Shown: positions 1 through 9,744, numbered from the stretch's first letter. The stretch is 64,000 nucleotides of DNA from Pectobacterium carotovorum (GCF_900129615.1 NZ_FQWI01000007.1:62001-126000); one strand, 5' to 3'. Notes: a model not told the origin generated them from the sequence alone. Made by a program: numbers and translations.

Positions 1-901
1 GTACTTGCTGTTCGCAGTACTGCATGGCCTTCGCAATATTCGTCCCGCCCCCCAGTTGCACCGTCATCAGCACGTCAACCGGATCGTGGGCAAGATGCGA
101 TAAATCAACCACCTGTGTATCAAATACAATCAGTGAAACCCGTACCGCAGGCAATGTCGCCAGAATGCTGGCGCAGACTGCCGCGTACATCACCGAACTG
201 GACATCGAAGCACTTTGGTCGACGCACAAAATGACATCCCACGGCATATGACGCTGCATGCGTGAATTAAAATGCGGTGTTTCAATGACCAGCCGATTCT
301 TCTCACGATCAAAATGCTTAAGATTGGCTGCAATCGTGGCGCGCCAGTCGAAATTTTGACTGCTGGGAATCGGTGAACGTCGGAATCGATTCCGGCGACC
401 GGTGAGCGCATTCGTAAACGTCGGCCTCAGCGTGCGTAATATCTCATCGACCACCTTGCGAATAATGTCGCGCACCGCTTCACGCGTTTCTTCATTCATC
501 CGTCCACGTAAACTCAATAACGCCTTAGCGAGCGCGGGCGTGGGCTCCATCGCTTGCAGAGCCTGCGGGTCGTTGAATAAATGCGAGATTTCATAGCGTT
601 CAATCGCTTGCGATTGCATTCGTTCAAACGTGCTGCTAGGGAACAATTTACGCGCCTGATTGAGCCAGTTAACCGCCGTTAGCTGAGACTGATCCAAAGA
701 GCCGTGCCGTCCTCCTTCCTGCTTAAGCCCACGACGCTGATATTCACGGCGATAGAGATAATCCAGAGTACGCTCGACTTTCAGGTCATGTGCGTCAAAG
801 GCCGCTTTACCTAATGCCTCGTCGGCATAGTGGCCCAGAATCAATCGCCAGCGTTTGCCGTTTTTTTCTTTATCATCAGACTGCGGATCTTGCGCACTCA
901 T
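1..901 (-). CDS. yehP: vWA-domain protein, YehP-like (3' end beyond window)
   Basis: Only the N-terminal 300 residues are present; the gene runs off the left edge. Residues 1-215 are mostly helical and basic. A von Willebrand factor A domain begins near residue 220 with a complete metal-ion-dependent adhesion site, DQSAS at 228-232, and the downstream Thr at about 287 in a GGGTN motif. The ATG overlaps the stop of the upstream yehM gene (ATGA), so the two are translationally coupled. In E. coli the same four-gene order yehI-yehL-yehM-yehP is found. vWA proteins coupled to MoxR ATPases generally act as metal-dependent partners in complex assembly; the specific role of YehP is unknown. The family call rests on the MIDAS motif and the neighbourhood. 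Confidence 0.85.
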   Translation of the reverse strand, partial: MSAQDPQSDDKEKNGKRWRLILGHYADEALGKAAFDAHDLKVERTLDYLYRREYQRRGLKQEGGRHGSLDQSQLTAVNWLNQARKLFPSSTFERMQSQAIERYEISHLFNDPQALQAMEPTPALAKALLSLRGRMNEETREAVRDIIRKVVDEILRTLRPTFTNALTGRRNRFRRSPIPSSQNFDWRATIAANLKHFDREKNRLVIETPHFNSRMQRHMPWDVILCVDQSASMSSSVMYAAVCASILATLPAVRVSLIVFDTQVVDLSHLAHDPVDVLMTVQLGGGTNIAKAMQYCEQQV

Positions 902-3459
902 CGGGCTGCACCCTTCTCTTTTTCATACCATGACAGTAAATCGTTTTCCGCCAGCTGCTGTTTCAGCTTTTGGTTTAACTGCATCGTCTGGAGCATTTCC
1001 TGCTCCGTGAAATCCGTTTGCCAAAGATGCATTTCCGGCTCAGAGAAACCACATTGTTCAGCGATATAGTTCGCTAACGTCGCATTCTGCTTCGGTGTGA
1101 GTTGGCTGAAGGCAAAGCGCAGATCGGGCAACACATGCAGAAAACGGTCATCATCCCACTGCGACATCAGCGCGTTTAACTTATCGACCAAACGCGGCGT
1201 TTTGATAATCAGCTCAGGGGCGGCGCGCATTAACCCCACAAAATAGCGAACCGCCTGCTCAGGGTCGCTACCCTGACTAAAGACGTTCGATAGATGGTCA
1301 TCAAGCGTTTGCTCATCAATTTCATCACCGAGATAGCGCAGCGCATCAACCGCCCCTTTTAACAAAGGCACGTCCTTTAACGCTGGGGTGATCTGCTGCA
1401 ATTGGTGGTAAAAATCGCGACTGGCGGTACTGGAGGGATCGAGCGTAGGCATAAACTCAATCAGCTCACGCAAGGCAAGCAATGCGGTAAAATGTTCTTC
1501 CTGCTGTGACTCATCGCCCGCGGTGATGGTCGGTAAGCAAAACAACGTCTGTGGAACCAGCTTAAACAGCAGCTGAGTTAACTCAGGCTGATTGCGTAAG
1601 CCAAGAAAGTCACGCCCGCGCCAGAGATGAATCAGGCTATGCCCGCATTCAACGAGCGAACTTAACCGAAAATCGTTATGTATATCGTCATGCAATAAAC
1701 GGAATAGCCCGGCTACACGCGACGGTAATCCCAACAGCGCCGCCTGAATCAGCACACGCACTGCATTCTTGCTTGACCGATTCTGCCCCTGTTCCTCTAG
1801 CTGCTTTTCCAAATAGAGTAATTTATCGATGGCAATCGCTTCGAGCTGGCTTCCCTTCTCCGAGAGCGTAATCAATCGCCCTTCGATCGACGGTGTCCAC
1901 GCATAGTGCCACTCTTCAAATAGCAGGTCGAGATTGTGACCACCCAAAAAATCAGGGCCATTACTGCGCGTTGCAAAACCCACTTCAAGGAAGCTCAACA
2001 GATGAAGAAAGCGGCTGCGGGCACGATGCTGCGGGTTGCGATAGATATCCAAACGGCTCAGTTTGACGAGTGTGTCATCAAGTTTAAAGCGATGATATTT
2101 CGCTAATCGATAGGTTTCAGCAACCAGCGGAGGCGTCGCGCTGCCTGCCGGGATCTGCCCTAACGCATGGCCGGAGAACGCCTTTTTGATCTCAAGCCAC
2201 AGATCGCTTTGCGCATCATCAATACTGCCTTTGATAAAACTACTTTGTAGCCCATCCAGCAGGTCATAACGACCAGGGCCTTCATGCCCGCGCAATGCCG
2301 CTAAGCGAACACTCTGCTCTACCGCATTTTTTACCGTGATATAGCTGGGGGGATCGTCAAAAGATTTAGCACGGAGCAGGCTGGCAACCTCAGACAAAAA
2401 ACGCATCCCCATGTTATTGCGGTGTTCCTGCGTCGTGAGCGCTCGCCCCGTTTCCGCCAGCCGATCGCCCCGCTGCGCCATGAGCATTTGCCAGCTTCGC
2501 TGATAGTACGCGGGCGCAGGCATGCCGGAGGCATACCCATTGAGTGCATCTAATCGGTCAAAGCTGTAGCGGATTAACCACGCACTGTCGTTTTCCGCCT
2601 GCTTCATCTGTTTTTGGTACAGCTTCTTCGCCGCATCCGTGAAGGCATTGAACGATTTAGCGTCGTGAGACAGCCCTTCGAGCAGCGCCAGCGAATGAAA
2701 ACCGCCGGTGACGACCAGAATTTTCCCCGTTGGATGTTCAGCACGAACCTGCATGATAGCGGCGAGCATATGCGCCTCACGCTGTGCAGATCCCTCCGCT
2801 TCCAAAACCTGAGGCTCATAGTCCAGTCGCGCTAACGCACACCAGATCAACGTATCGCGGAAAAGCGATTGCCAATCGGTCAGCGCCTCAATCGAACGTA
2901 ATTCAAATAAATGCTCCCACAAATCATCGTGATCGCGGCAATAGCATTTTTTTGCGAGTGCCGAAATGAACTGGCTGTGAGCGAGATAACGCTCCGCTTG
3001 CAGGCTCTGGCTGACGTCATTCTGACGTTCCTCAATCGCGATTTGTTCAACCCACGGCAAATCAATAAAACGCAGCGTCGCGTTGTGACGATGCCCCGCA
3101 TGCAGCGCAACCCATTCAGGCGAGTAGTCACAAAAAGGGAAAAAAGCGCTGCGCGTGGTCGCTTGCGGCGTTTCGCCCTCTTGCGACTCGCGGGCTTGAA
3201 AGTCAGCCTGTCCCATCACCGCGATAGGGGGTTTCGCGTCAGGGTGAAGCAAATCGGGCAACAGGTGATTAAAACTGACCGGTGCCTCAATCAGAATGTG
3301 ATCGGGCTGGATATCATCAATCAATGACAGCAGACCATAGGCACACGCTGGGCTATGGTGGCGAACCGGCGCAAAATAGATCTGCTGCGACTGCAAAAAA
3401 TCCCATGTTGCCAGCGCCTGTTCCATCCGAGCGGGCAATACGATGTTCGAAAGACTCAC
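898..3459 (-). CDS. yehM: DUF5682 family protein, YehM-like
   Basis: 853-residue protein without a signal peptide or clear membrane segments. The N-terminus carries VRHHSPACA (residues 32-40) followed by an acidic ILIEAP stretch, the pattern I associate with the DUF5682 family that accompanies MoxR/vWA genes. The remainder is rich in leucine and helix, with no recognisable catalytic motif beyond this. It lies 59 bp after yehL and overlaps yehP by four bases, so it belongs to the yehLMP unit. Function is unknown. The family name is from memory of the motif; the homology to E. coli YehM is supported mainly by gene order. Confidence 0.8.
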   Translation of the reverse strand: MSLSNIVLPARMEQALATWDFLQSQQIYFAPVRHHSPACAYGLLSLIDDIQPDHILIEAPVSFNHLLPDLLHPDAKPPIAVMGQADFQARESQEGETPQATTRSAFFPFCDYSPEWVALHAGHRHNATLRFIDLPWVEQIAIEERQNDVSQSLQAERYLAHSQFISALAKKCYCRDHDDLWEHLFELRSIEALTDWQSLFRDTLIWCALARLDYEPQVLEAEGSAQREAHMLAAIMQVRAEHPTGKILVVTGGFHSLALLEGLSHDAKSFNAFTDAAKKLYQKQMKQAENDSAWLIRYSFDRLDALNGYASGMPAPAYYQRSWQMLMAQRGDRLAETGRALTTQEHRNNMGMRFLSEVASLLRAKSFDDPPSYITVKNAVEQSVRLAALRGHEGPGRYDLLDGLQSSFIKGSIDDAQSDLWLEIKKAFSGHALGQIPAGSATPPLVAETYRLAKYHRFKLDDTLVKLSRLDIYRNPQHRARSRFLHLLSFLEVGFATRSNGPDFLGGHNLDLLFEEWHYAWTPSIEGRLITLSEKGSQLEAIAIDKLLYLEKQLEEQGQNRSSKNAVRVLIQAALLGLPSRVAGLFRLLHDDIHNDFRLSSLVECGHSLIHLWRGRDFLGLRNQPELTQLLFKLVPQTLFCLPTITAGDESQQEEHFTALLALRELIEFMPTLDPSSTASRDFYHQLQQITPALKDVPLLKGAVDALRYLGDEIDEQTLDDHLSNVFSQGSDPEQAVRYFVGLMRAAPELIIKTPRLVDKLNALMSQWDDDRFLHVLPDLRFAFSQLTPKQNATLANYIAEQCGFSEPEMHLWQTDFTEQEMLQTMQLNQKLKQQLAENDLLSWYEKEKGAAR

Positions 3460-3518
3460 CAGCGCGTTTCCTCATGAAAAAGTGTCCGTGAAATCATCAA
3501 CAACAATTGGCCACGGCC

Positions 3519-4628
3519 TTACTTCCAAAACTGTCGTGAGGCATCATAAAACGCTTTCCAGTCATCGCTGCTTTTGGCCCTTTCTCGCGCCACGTTATCA
3601 ACGTAGTAGCGCATACGTTTTGCATCGTCAGGATTATCTTTTAGTACCACACCGATAATCTGGCGGGCGATGGCGCCCGCATTCAGCGTGCTATCGCCCA
3701 AATAATGCGCCTCAAGCGCGGAGGCATAGGCAATGTTGACCGCTTCCGCACTCGACATCACCGCATCTGGCGTTTTGATGCTGCCGCCGTCGCGCGTATT
3801 GCCCGAGCGCAGTTCCTGAAATGTGGTCACCAGCAGTTCAATGACGCTCGGCGGCACGGTGACAAGCGCGGCCAGATCGCCCAATTCACGCGTAAGCTGC
3901 GTTTGAATAAGCTCAATTTCGAATTCAGGGTCTTGAATCGGCCTCACGGTTTCAAAGTTAAAGCGCCGTTTTAATGCCGCTGACATTTCATGTACGCCGC
4001 GATCGCGCAAGTTCGCCGTGCCAATCAGGTTAAAACCGGGCTTGGCACTGATCCGCCCTTGCTCACCCATTTCAGGAATCATCAGCTGTTTTTCAGACAT
4101 CAAAGAGACCAGGACATCTTGTATTTCCGGCGGGCAGCGGGTGATTTCCTCAAAACGGACAATCCTGCCCTGCATCATCCCCTGATAGAGCGGTGAACCG
4201 ATAAGCGCGCGCTCGGTGGGGCCTTCGGCAAGCAGCAGCGCATAGTTCCATGAATACTTGATGTGGTCTTCCGTCGTTCCCGCCGTGCCTTGAATGGTCA
4301 AGCCGGAATCTCCCGAGATCGCCGCAGCAAACAGCTCAGACAGCATGGATTTTGCGGTTCCGGGCTCGCCAACCAACATCAATCCCTGTTTCCCCAGCAG
4401 CGTCACAATCGCCCGATCGACCAGCGCATTATCGCCAAAAAATTTCGCGGAAATATCTAAGGCCTCGTCACCCAGAATAAACTGGCGCACCGCACGGGGT
4501 GAACGCAGCCAGCCCTGCGGCTTTGGGTTATTTTCGTCCGCTTTGGTCAGGCGTGCTAATTCATCAGCAAAGCGAATTTCAGCATGTTGACGCAGCACAT
4601 CGTTGGCTGTCGGTGAGTGTTTTTCCAT
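3519..4628 (-). CDS. yehL: MoxR-family AAA+ ATPase, YehL-like
   Basis: AAA+ ATPase of the MoxR type, 369 residues from the chosen ATG. Walker A is GEPGTAKS (about 87-94), Walker B is IVRFEEI (about 156-162), sensor-1 is GTANLRD (about 203-209), and an arginine-finger pair RR follows in ALKRRF. MoxR proteins use ATP to remodel or load metal onto partner complexes, typically with a vWA protein, here encoded two genes downstream. An in-frame GTG lies 21 bases upstream, but the ATG has a better-placed purine stretch (AGAGA), so I prefer it. The gene sits 69 bp from the end of the DUF4132 gene from this start. The substrate is unknown. Confidence 0.9.
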   Translation of the reverse strand: MEKHSPTANDVLRQHAEIRFADELARLTKADENNPKPQGWLRSPRAVRQFILGDEALDISAKFFGDNALVDRAIVTLLGKQGLMLVGEPGTAKSMLSELFAAAISGDSGLTIQGTAGTTEDHIKYSWNYALLLAEGPTERALIGSPLYQGMMQGRIVRFEEITRCPPEIQDVLVSLMSEKQLMIPEMGEQGRISAKPGFNLIGTANLRDRGVHEMSAALKRRFNFETVRPIQDPEFEIELIQTQLTRELGDLAALVTVPPSVIELLVTTFQELRSGNTRDGGSIKTPDAVMSSAEAVNIAYASALEAHYLGDSTLNAGAIARQIIGVVLKDNPDDAKRMRYYVDNVARERAKSSDDWKAFYDASRQFWK

Positions 4629-4697
4629 GTTCGTGTCTCTGTTCGCCACAAAATAATGAACGAAGCCAGCACAAGGTGTACTGGCTCCATAAGCGGA

Positions 4698-7600
4698 TTA
4701 CCAAGGCGTTTTGCTTTCCCAGTCGGCATCGTATCCTGAACAGGCTTCTGCGGCTTTCAGGTAATCGGCATAGCTTTCTGCCAGTAAAATGGGCGGGACA
4801 TCCTGTAATGCCAGATTGTTACGATCCCAATAATTTTGCTGATTTTTCTCAAAGCTCAAATCAAACAAGACCGCTGGAATATTTTCTTCTGGCACGTAGC
4901 TACCGCTAAACCCAATATTGACGTACACATTCAAGCTACTGAAATGCTTATAATAATGGGTAAACGACCCGCCATCTTCCGCTGGCGCACGCTGGTATCC
5001 CATCTTGGTTAAGACGCCGCGCAACGTGAACGTATCGGTCAACCACCCTTTTTTATCCTCAATTTCAACCCGTTTACGATCGAGTTCGGGCAGCATGTTC
5101 ACCATCTGCGAGAACAAGAACGTCACTTTATAATCCTTAAAGTGCGCGAGCCAGGCTTCACGCGTCTCGTTATCGACAATGGCCGCATGCGCAAGCTGAA
5201 TCATCGTGCCGTCCGATAATTCCACTTCATCGTCTTCAAGATTAAGTAAGCAACCGTCATCCGTCGGCCGGAAGGTATTGAGCACCTGCTCACCCTTCAC
5301 TTCTTGCCACACCAGGCGCTCGATTAACGGACGCATCACAGGGTGACCCATGATGTAAGTCTGCCAGTCCTCACTCGACCATTGGCGCTGAGCACACATC
5401 GATTCATACAAACGTGCGGTTTGTAGGTCGATCACCTGTTTCAGCTCTTTTTTGCTCGATGAGAACAGCTTTTTCGCTTCTTTTATCTGCTCTTCGTTAT
5501 CCGTTTTACGCGCCGCAGGCAGGGCTTTAATCTCTTTCCCTTCCGGGTTCAGGAGCACCAACTTCTGTTTGCTGTCCATGCGTGCGGTAAAGATCCGCTC
5601 CCCGTATTCCAGCACCAGCGTACCCGTTTCATCCAACCCCGCCGTAGGGATCGTGCGGTCGGCCAGTTCATCCGCGCTCCAGCCATTGCGGTCGGCAATC
5701 TCTTTGACTAACTCACGCGCCTTTTCCTGAATCGCCGCGGTACGGTAGCGGCGTGAAAGTGAGAGTAACAATTGGATAATGAGCGGGTCGTCGCTAATCG
5801 CCATCGCGCTGATCATCGCTTCAATCTGTGAACGACGCTGATAATGGTCACGCGTGTAATTGCGTAATGCGGAGACGGCAACATGGCCCTCGATACGACC
5901 AATCAAGGCCAACATACCTTTATCCGCGATGGCAGAACCTAAATAGCGCCGCAAGACTTCATTCTTTATTTCCTCAGCCGCCTGTTCCAGCGTGTAATGC
6001 TCATATTTTTGGTAATACTCAGGGTAACGCTCAAGATAATACTGATACGTTTTTAAACGTGCGGGCGCATCCTTATGCGCTTCCAGCATCGCGTCTTCCA
6101 GCGATGGGTTTTTTACATCCTGCGTGATGAAGGAATGTAAAACAAAATGGCCCAGCTTATGCTGGCTCTCTTTGGCTAATAACCCGACATAGCGTTGCAA
6201 TAACGTGTTACCTGCGGGCATTTTTAATTTCACCGCCAGAATGATCCACCATTTGATAATGTCGGCATCGACGGCCTTGCCGTTTTCCCATTTCAATGAC
6301 GGTATCGCGTTATAGTCAAACCAGCTCATGCTCGCAGGCGGGCTTGCTTTCAATCCCTTCAACGCTTCGTCACGCAATACCTTTTCGGACAAATACGGCG
6401 AAATATCCTCACCAAACTGCTCTAACGCCGCCAGCAATGCGGCTCGGACGGTTTCTCTCTTCTCTTTTTTTAACAGTGCATAAAGCGGCGCGATGCTGTC
6501 TTTATGTTTTATCCGCGCAAGCCATTCAATCGTAGTAATACGGATTTCTTGTTTCGCAGAATGTAGGCTTTCCTGCGCATTCACATGCACATTCGGCAGT
6601 TTTTCAAGCAACTTCTGCGCACTCACGCGGAACGTTTTATTCTCGCCTAACGCCAGTTCCATAATGCGTGGAATAAACTGCGCGGGGATAGCAGGGAATT
6701 TATCAAGCAGCTCAAAGGCCTGACCCAATTCAAATTTGCGATATTGGTTGTCACTCTTATTCGGCAATAGCCCCAACGCTTCGGCAATATAGTCTGGATG
6801 TTGAGAGAAAAAAGGCCAGAGCTGTTCAGGTTTAGGGAATAGCCTCAACCCATGGTTATAGGACTCTAAACATAGCGATGCAGCGATCCGTGCAGGTTCT
6901 GGGCATGCCAGCGCCTGCAAAACACCTTCAATTTGTCGTAATTCCAATCCAGCGACAATATGAGCGGGTGCTTCATGTTCTATTCGAGCAGTGCTTAGAT
7001 TGAAGTGTGCATACATGTTGCCAAAAATAATTCTCATAGCATGGTAAAACGTAAATTCAGGAAGATTGCTAATACGTTTTTTATATTTAATAATGCTAGT
7101 ATCTTCACTAGATAATTTATGATTACCATGATTAAGCTTATCAACCAAAGTACGGCAATGCTCAGCATTCAATTTTTTTAATTTAGCATAATGATCTTGC
7201 GCCCATTTGTATTTGTACGCATTCGATTTATTTTGTTCTATTTCTTTTTCCGCATTTACTCTTGCCGTTTCCACCATCTCGATCAGGTTTTCGACAAGAA
7301 TATCTTTTGCGCTTTCAGGCAACGGCGTATCAGCCAGCAGCGTGAGTTCGGGTAATTCAGGGAGTGTTATATCCTGTGCCGTATCAACAACGTCAAAACG
7401 TGTAATAGCACTTTCGATACTTTTTATTACTGCCTTACTTTTCTCTAACTGTAACGCCTGTTCTAAAATATCTTTATTTTCGCCTTGACGGGCAAAGAGA
7501 TCGGCAGCCTGAGAGCGCTGTTTTGGCGTGCCGTTAAATAGGATATCACTCAGGTGTTTTTTGACATCATTAGCGGGAAGCGTATTCAGCAGCGGTTCAG

Positions 7601-8441
7601 CTTCGCTGCGCACCGTTTTTTTCTGATCCATTGCTAATTTAACAATGACATCTGAGAAAAAAACACGCAACACTTCACGATCGGACAAGTATTTCAGGAA
7701 CTGAATCAGGCCGAGTGCAGAAAGTTTGTCCACTAGCGTCGTGCGGACAAACTGTGCATGACTTTCGATGTATGTCTGCAAATCAGGGAGTTCAAAGAAA
7801 AGCGCTAACTCCGAGCTATAGTATTCACCTATTTCCTTCCGATCAAAAATAGCAAATAAAATATTCTCGCCTTTCTCATCATGCTGTTCACTAGCAACCA
7901 GGTCAGCGAGAAGTTGAACACTCCAGTCAGCACGGTGCTTTAATTTCAGCTTTTGATTAGATGTGCTTTTCAACGTAGTGGCCAGCGCATCACAGAGCAA
8001 ATAAATCATCCAATTTGGTATTTCGTCAGTTATTATTTTTATATTTTTATTCTGACATGCCGCAGCTAATACTTTCGCAAAGCGTACCGTTTGTTCGTTT
8101 GTTAATCCTTGGCCTACCATGGAATAGAGTTTATAACGCGCATTCCTTGCCTGCCTGATTATTTTACTATATTCACTGGAATTAAAACTGTTATTTTGAA
8201 CATAGTACCAGTCAACCGAACCCGGCTTGTCCAGAAGGACGATTGTTTTATCAGAATCTAACTGATTTAAGGCATAAAGAACCTCAGATTCGGTGCCCGT
8301 CATGACATAATGAAATATTTTCTTCGGCAACGTTTTATCAAGTTCTGCAAGCGGTAAGAGAGACTCTTGCAACAGATTTTCCGTCGGCGTTACTTTCTTA
8401 TCACCAAAAATCGGCAACAGATCGAATAATTTTTTTATCAT
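4698..8441 (-). CDS. yehI: DUF4132-containing giant protein, YehI/MolR-like
   Basis: 1247-residue cytosolic protein. The N-terminal two thirds consist of helical segments compatible with HEAT/ARM-type repeats (for example around residues 280-360 and 600-720). Around residues 930-1080 it carries the region recognised as DUF4132 in E. coli YehI/MolR proteins. It is first in the minus-strand cluster yehI-yehL-yehM-yehP. The link to MoxR and vWA partners suggests it is the large scaffold or effector of a multi-protein complex, but no activity is established from sequence. Its first 450 residues are encoded by more AT-rich DNA than the C-terminal part. The start has an AGGTG element about eight bases upstream. 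Confidence 0.85.
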   Translation of the reverse strand: MIKKLFDLLPIFGDKKVTPTENLLQESLLPLAELDKTLPKKIFHYVMTGTESEVLYALNQLDSDKTIVLLDKPGSVDWYYVQNNSFNSSEYSKIIRQARNARYKLYSMVGQGLTNEQTVRFAKVLAAACQNKNIKIITDEIPNWMIYLLCDALATTLKSTSNQKLKLKHRADWSVQLLADLVASEQHDEKGENILFAIFDRKEIGEYYSSELALFFELPDLQTYIESHAQFVRTTLVDKLSALGLIQFLKYLSDREVLRVFFSDVIVKLAMDQKKTVRSEAEPLLNTLPANDVKKHLSDILFNGTPKQRSQAADLFARQGENKDILEQALQLEKSKAVIKSIESAITRFDVVDTAQDITLPELPELTLLADTPLPESAKDILVENLIEMVETARVNAEKEIEQNKSNAYKYKWAQDHYAKLKKLNAEHCRTLVDKLNHGNHKLSSEDTSIIKYKKRISNLPEFTFYHAMRIIFGNMYAHFNLSTARIEHEAPAHIVAGLELRQIEGVLQALACPEPARIAASLCLESYNHGLRLFPKPEQLWPFFSQHPDYIAEALGLLPNKSDNQYRKFELGQAFELLDKFPAIPAQFIPRIMELALGENKTFRVSAQKLLEKLPNVHVNAQESLHSAKQEIRITTIEWLARIKHKDSIAPLYALLKKEKRETVRAALLAALEQFGEDISPYLSEKVLRDEALKGLKASPPASMSWFDYNAIPSLKWENGKAVDADIIKWWIILAVKLKMPAGNTLLQRYVGLLAKESQHKLGHFVLHSFITQDVKNPSLEDAMLEAHKDAPARLKTYQYYLERYPEYYQKYEHYTLEQAAEEIKNEVLRRYLGSAIADKGMLALIGRIEGHVAVSALRNYTRDHYQRRSQIEAMISAMAISDDPLIIQLLLSLSRRYRTAAIQEKARELVKEIADRNGWSADELADRTIPTAGLDETGTLVLEYGERIFTARMDSKQKLVLLNPEGKEIKALPAARKTDNEEQIKEAKKLFSSSKKELKQVIDLQTARLYESMCAQRQWSSEDWQTYIMGHPVMRPLIERLVWQEVKGEQVLNTFRPTDDGCLLNLEDDEVELSDGTMIQLAHAAIVDNETREAWLAHFKDYKVTFLFSQMVNMLPELDRKRVEIEDKKGWLTDTFTLRGVLTKMGYQRAPAEDGGSFTHYYKHFSSLNVYVNIGFSGSYVPEENIPAVLFDLSFEKNQQNYWDRNNLALQDVPPILLAESYADYLKAAEACSGYDADWESKTPW

Positions 8442-8673
8442 GTCAGCACCTGGTTATGTATAGATAAACAGTAATTTTTTAACATGATTTGTGATTATTC
8501 TCAATTTCAAAATTCATCTTTTTTTACAAATTTTAATTTCGCTTATTGTGATTTATATAGTGAATAAATCCAATTTATTTGAATCTTATCCAAAATTTTA
8601 GGTGAAAATAGAATTGGTTGAAAATATCGCAATATTAATGAAAACATCAGAAATTACGTGGCTATTTTCAGAT

Positions 8674-8697
8674 AAAAAAACCCGCCGAAGCGAGTCG
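8674..8697 (-). terminator. Rho-independent terminator of the toxin-antitoxin operon
   Basis: On the minus strand a six-base stem (ACTCGC/GCGGGT, one G-U pair) closed by a TTCG tetraloop is followed by a run of Ts. It lies about 12 bases past the antitoxin stop. Confidence 0.8.
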
Positions 8698-8708
8698 CAG
8701 CAATACAA

Positions 8709-9077
8709 TCAAAGGATCATTTGCTCTGGGCGGCAGTGATAAATCTCAGACAATTTCTCTCGGGTTTTTTTCTGAGGTCGTGAGTCTTTCGCTTCCCATT
8801 GCGAAACCGCTGATTGCGTTGTCCCTAGATTTTCAGCTACATCATATTGTGATAATCCGCGATGGATACGCCATGCCGCAAGCAAGCTAACATCATCACG
8901 GAACATGATTTCTACCACATCATTAGGCACAGTTTCGTTGTCATACTCATCGGCAACATAAGGAATATCCTCATAGCCTGAATCGCTATCAGACAGCAGC
9001 TTTTCATACTCGCTGATAGGTAGAACAACAAACTGAGGCTTGCCGTTCACGTCATTGATAAATTGTGGTTTTGACAT
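8709..9077 (-). CDS. Antitoxin: Phd/YefM-like N-terminus fused to XRE helix-turn-helix
   Basis: 122 residues. The first 30 residues (VVLPISEYEKLL) resemble the start of Phd/YefM antitoxins, then comes an acidic linker (about 31-60), then an XRE-type helix-turn-helix at about 70-115 (GLSQYDVAENLGTTQSAVSQWE). The toxin gene lies immediately upstream (70 bp gap), so this is a toxin-first type II module of the HigBA/RelBE kind. The XRE domain would bind the operon promoter; the N-terminal or acidic part would neutralise the RelE-like toxin. The role follows from the pairing and the domains; no specific family name is assigned. Confidence 0.85.
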   Translation of the reverse strand: MSKPQFINDVNGKPQFVVLPISEYEKLLSDSDSGYEDIPYVADEYDNETVPNDVVEIMFRDDVSLLAAWRIHRGLSQYDVAENLGTTQSAVSQWEAKDSRPQKKTREKLSEIYHCRPEQMIL

Positions 9078-9147
9078 AATTTCATCCGGGTGTCAGTGAG
9101 TCGCGGTGTATGTCATCAGGAAACTGGCGGATTACCCAGCCTGATAG

Positions 9148-9408
9148 TTAGTAAGTCGTTGAGGTTCTGCGTTTGACCGCTTGAACCTCACAGATAACGG
9201 GCTCACCTTGAACAATCTCGAAAATTACTCTGTAGTCTCCCACTCGTAACCTGAATTTTCTCGCTTCACCCTTCAACGCCATAATGTCCAGGTTTACGGC
9301 AGGAAAACTACGTAGTTCAGCAACTTTCTCACTTATGGTGTCCTGATATCTGCGGTCTATCGTTAAACGTTGCTTCAACGCCTTCCTTGTCCAGATGACC
9401 TTTACCAT
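9148..9408 (-). CDS. RelE/ParE-family toxin
   Basis: 86 residues from ATG at 9408 (AAGGA lies just upstream; a longer in-frame start at 9435 has no ribosome site). The fold signature of RelE toxins is clear: an N-terminal basic helix (WTRKALKQRL), the central LKGEARKFRLRVGDYRVIFE strand set, and a basic C-terminus (VKRR). RelE toxins cleave mRNA on the ribosome or act on gyrase (ParE); which applies cannot be decided. The partner antitoxin follows 70 bp downstream. Between this module and cpxP lie 9436-9606, which hold only AT-rich promoter-like sequence. Confidence 0.88.
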   Translation of the reverse strand: MVKVIWTRKALKQRLTIDRRYQDTISEKVAELRSFPAVNLDIMALKGEARKFRLRVGDYRVIFEIVQGEPVICEVQAVKRRTSTTY

Positions 9409-9606
9409 CAGTTTCCTTGATTTTTTAAAGTGCATATCCGCTCAGAATGAACGAAAAATAAGACAATTAACTAATCAATGCAACAAATATCTAATTAAAA
9501 TCTTATCATTAAGCGTTCATATCTATCCTCATCACAGCGAGCCATTTCGCTGGAGCGGAAAATCATCTATATAAAGTCAAAATACGCCATATGCCTGAAA
9601 AATCCC

Positions 9607-9671
9607 AAAAAAAAGCCCTCCATCATGGAGGGCAAAAAGACAGGGATGGTGTCTATGGCAAGGAAAAACAG
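9607..9671 (-). ncRNA. cpxQ: CpxQ small RNA (3' UTR of cpxP) with its terminator
   Basis: On the minus strand, about 75 bases after the cpxP stop, a segment reading TTTTTCCTTGCCATAGACAC, continuing through ACCATCCCTGTC, is followed by an eight-base GC-rich hairpin (9615-9633, loop TGA) and eight Ts. From memory this closely matches enterobacterial CpxQ, the Hfq-dependent sRNA released from cpxP mRNA by RNase E and used by the Cpx response to repress envelope-protein mRNAs. The conserved seed part is retained, while the terminator stem sequence differs. The exact 5' end is inferred. Confidence 0.88.
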
Positions 9672-9744
9672 GGTGTGTACCTACTACACATTACTACTCG
9701 GACTGCACTACATTTCCTACAGACTACTTACTACACTAGCGCTA

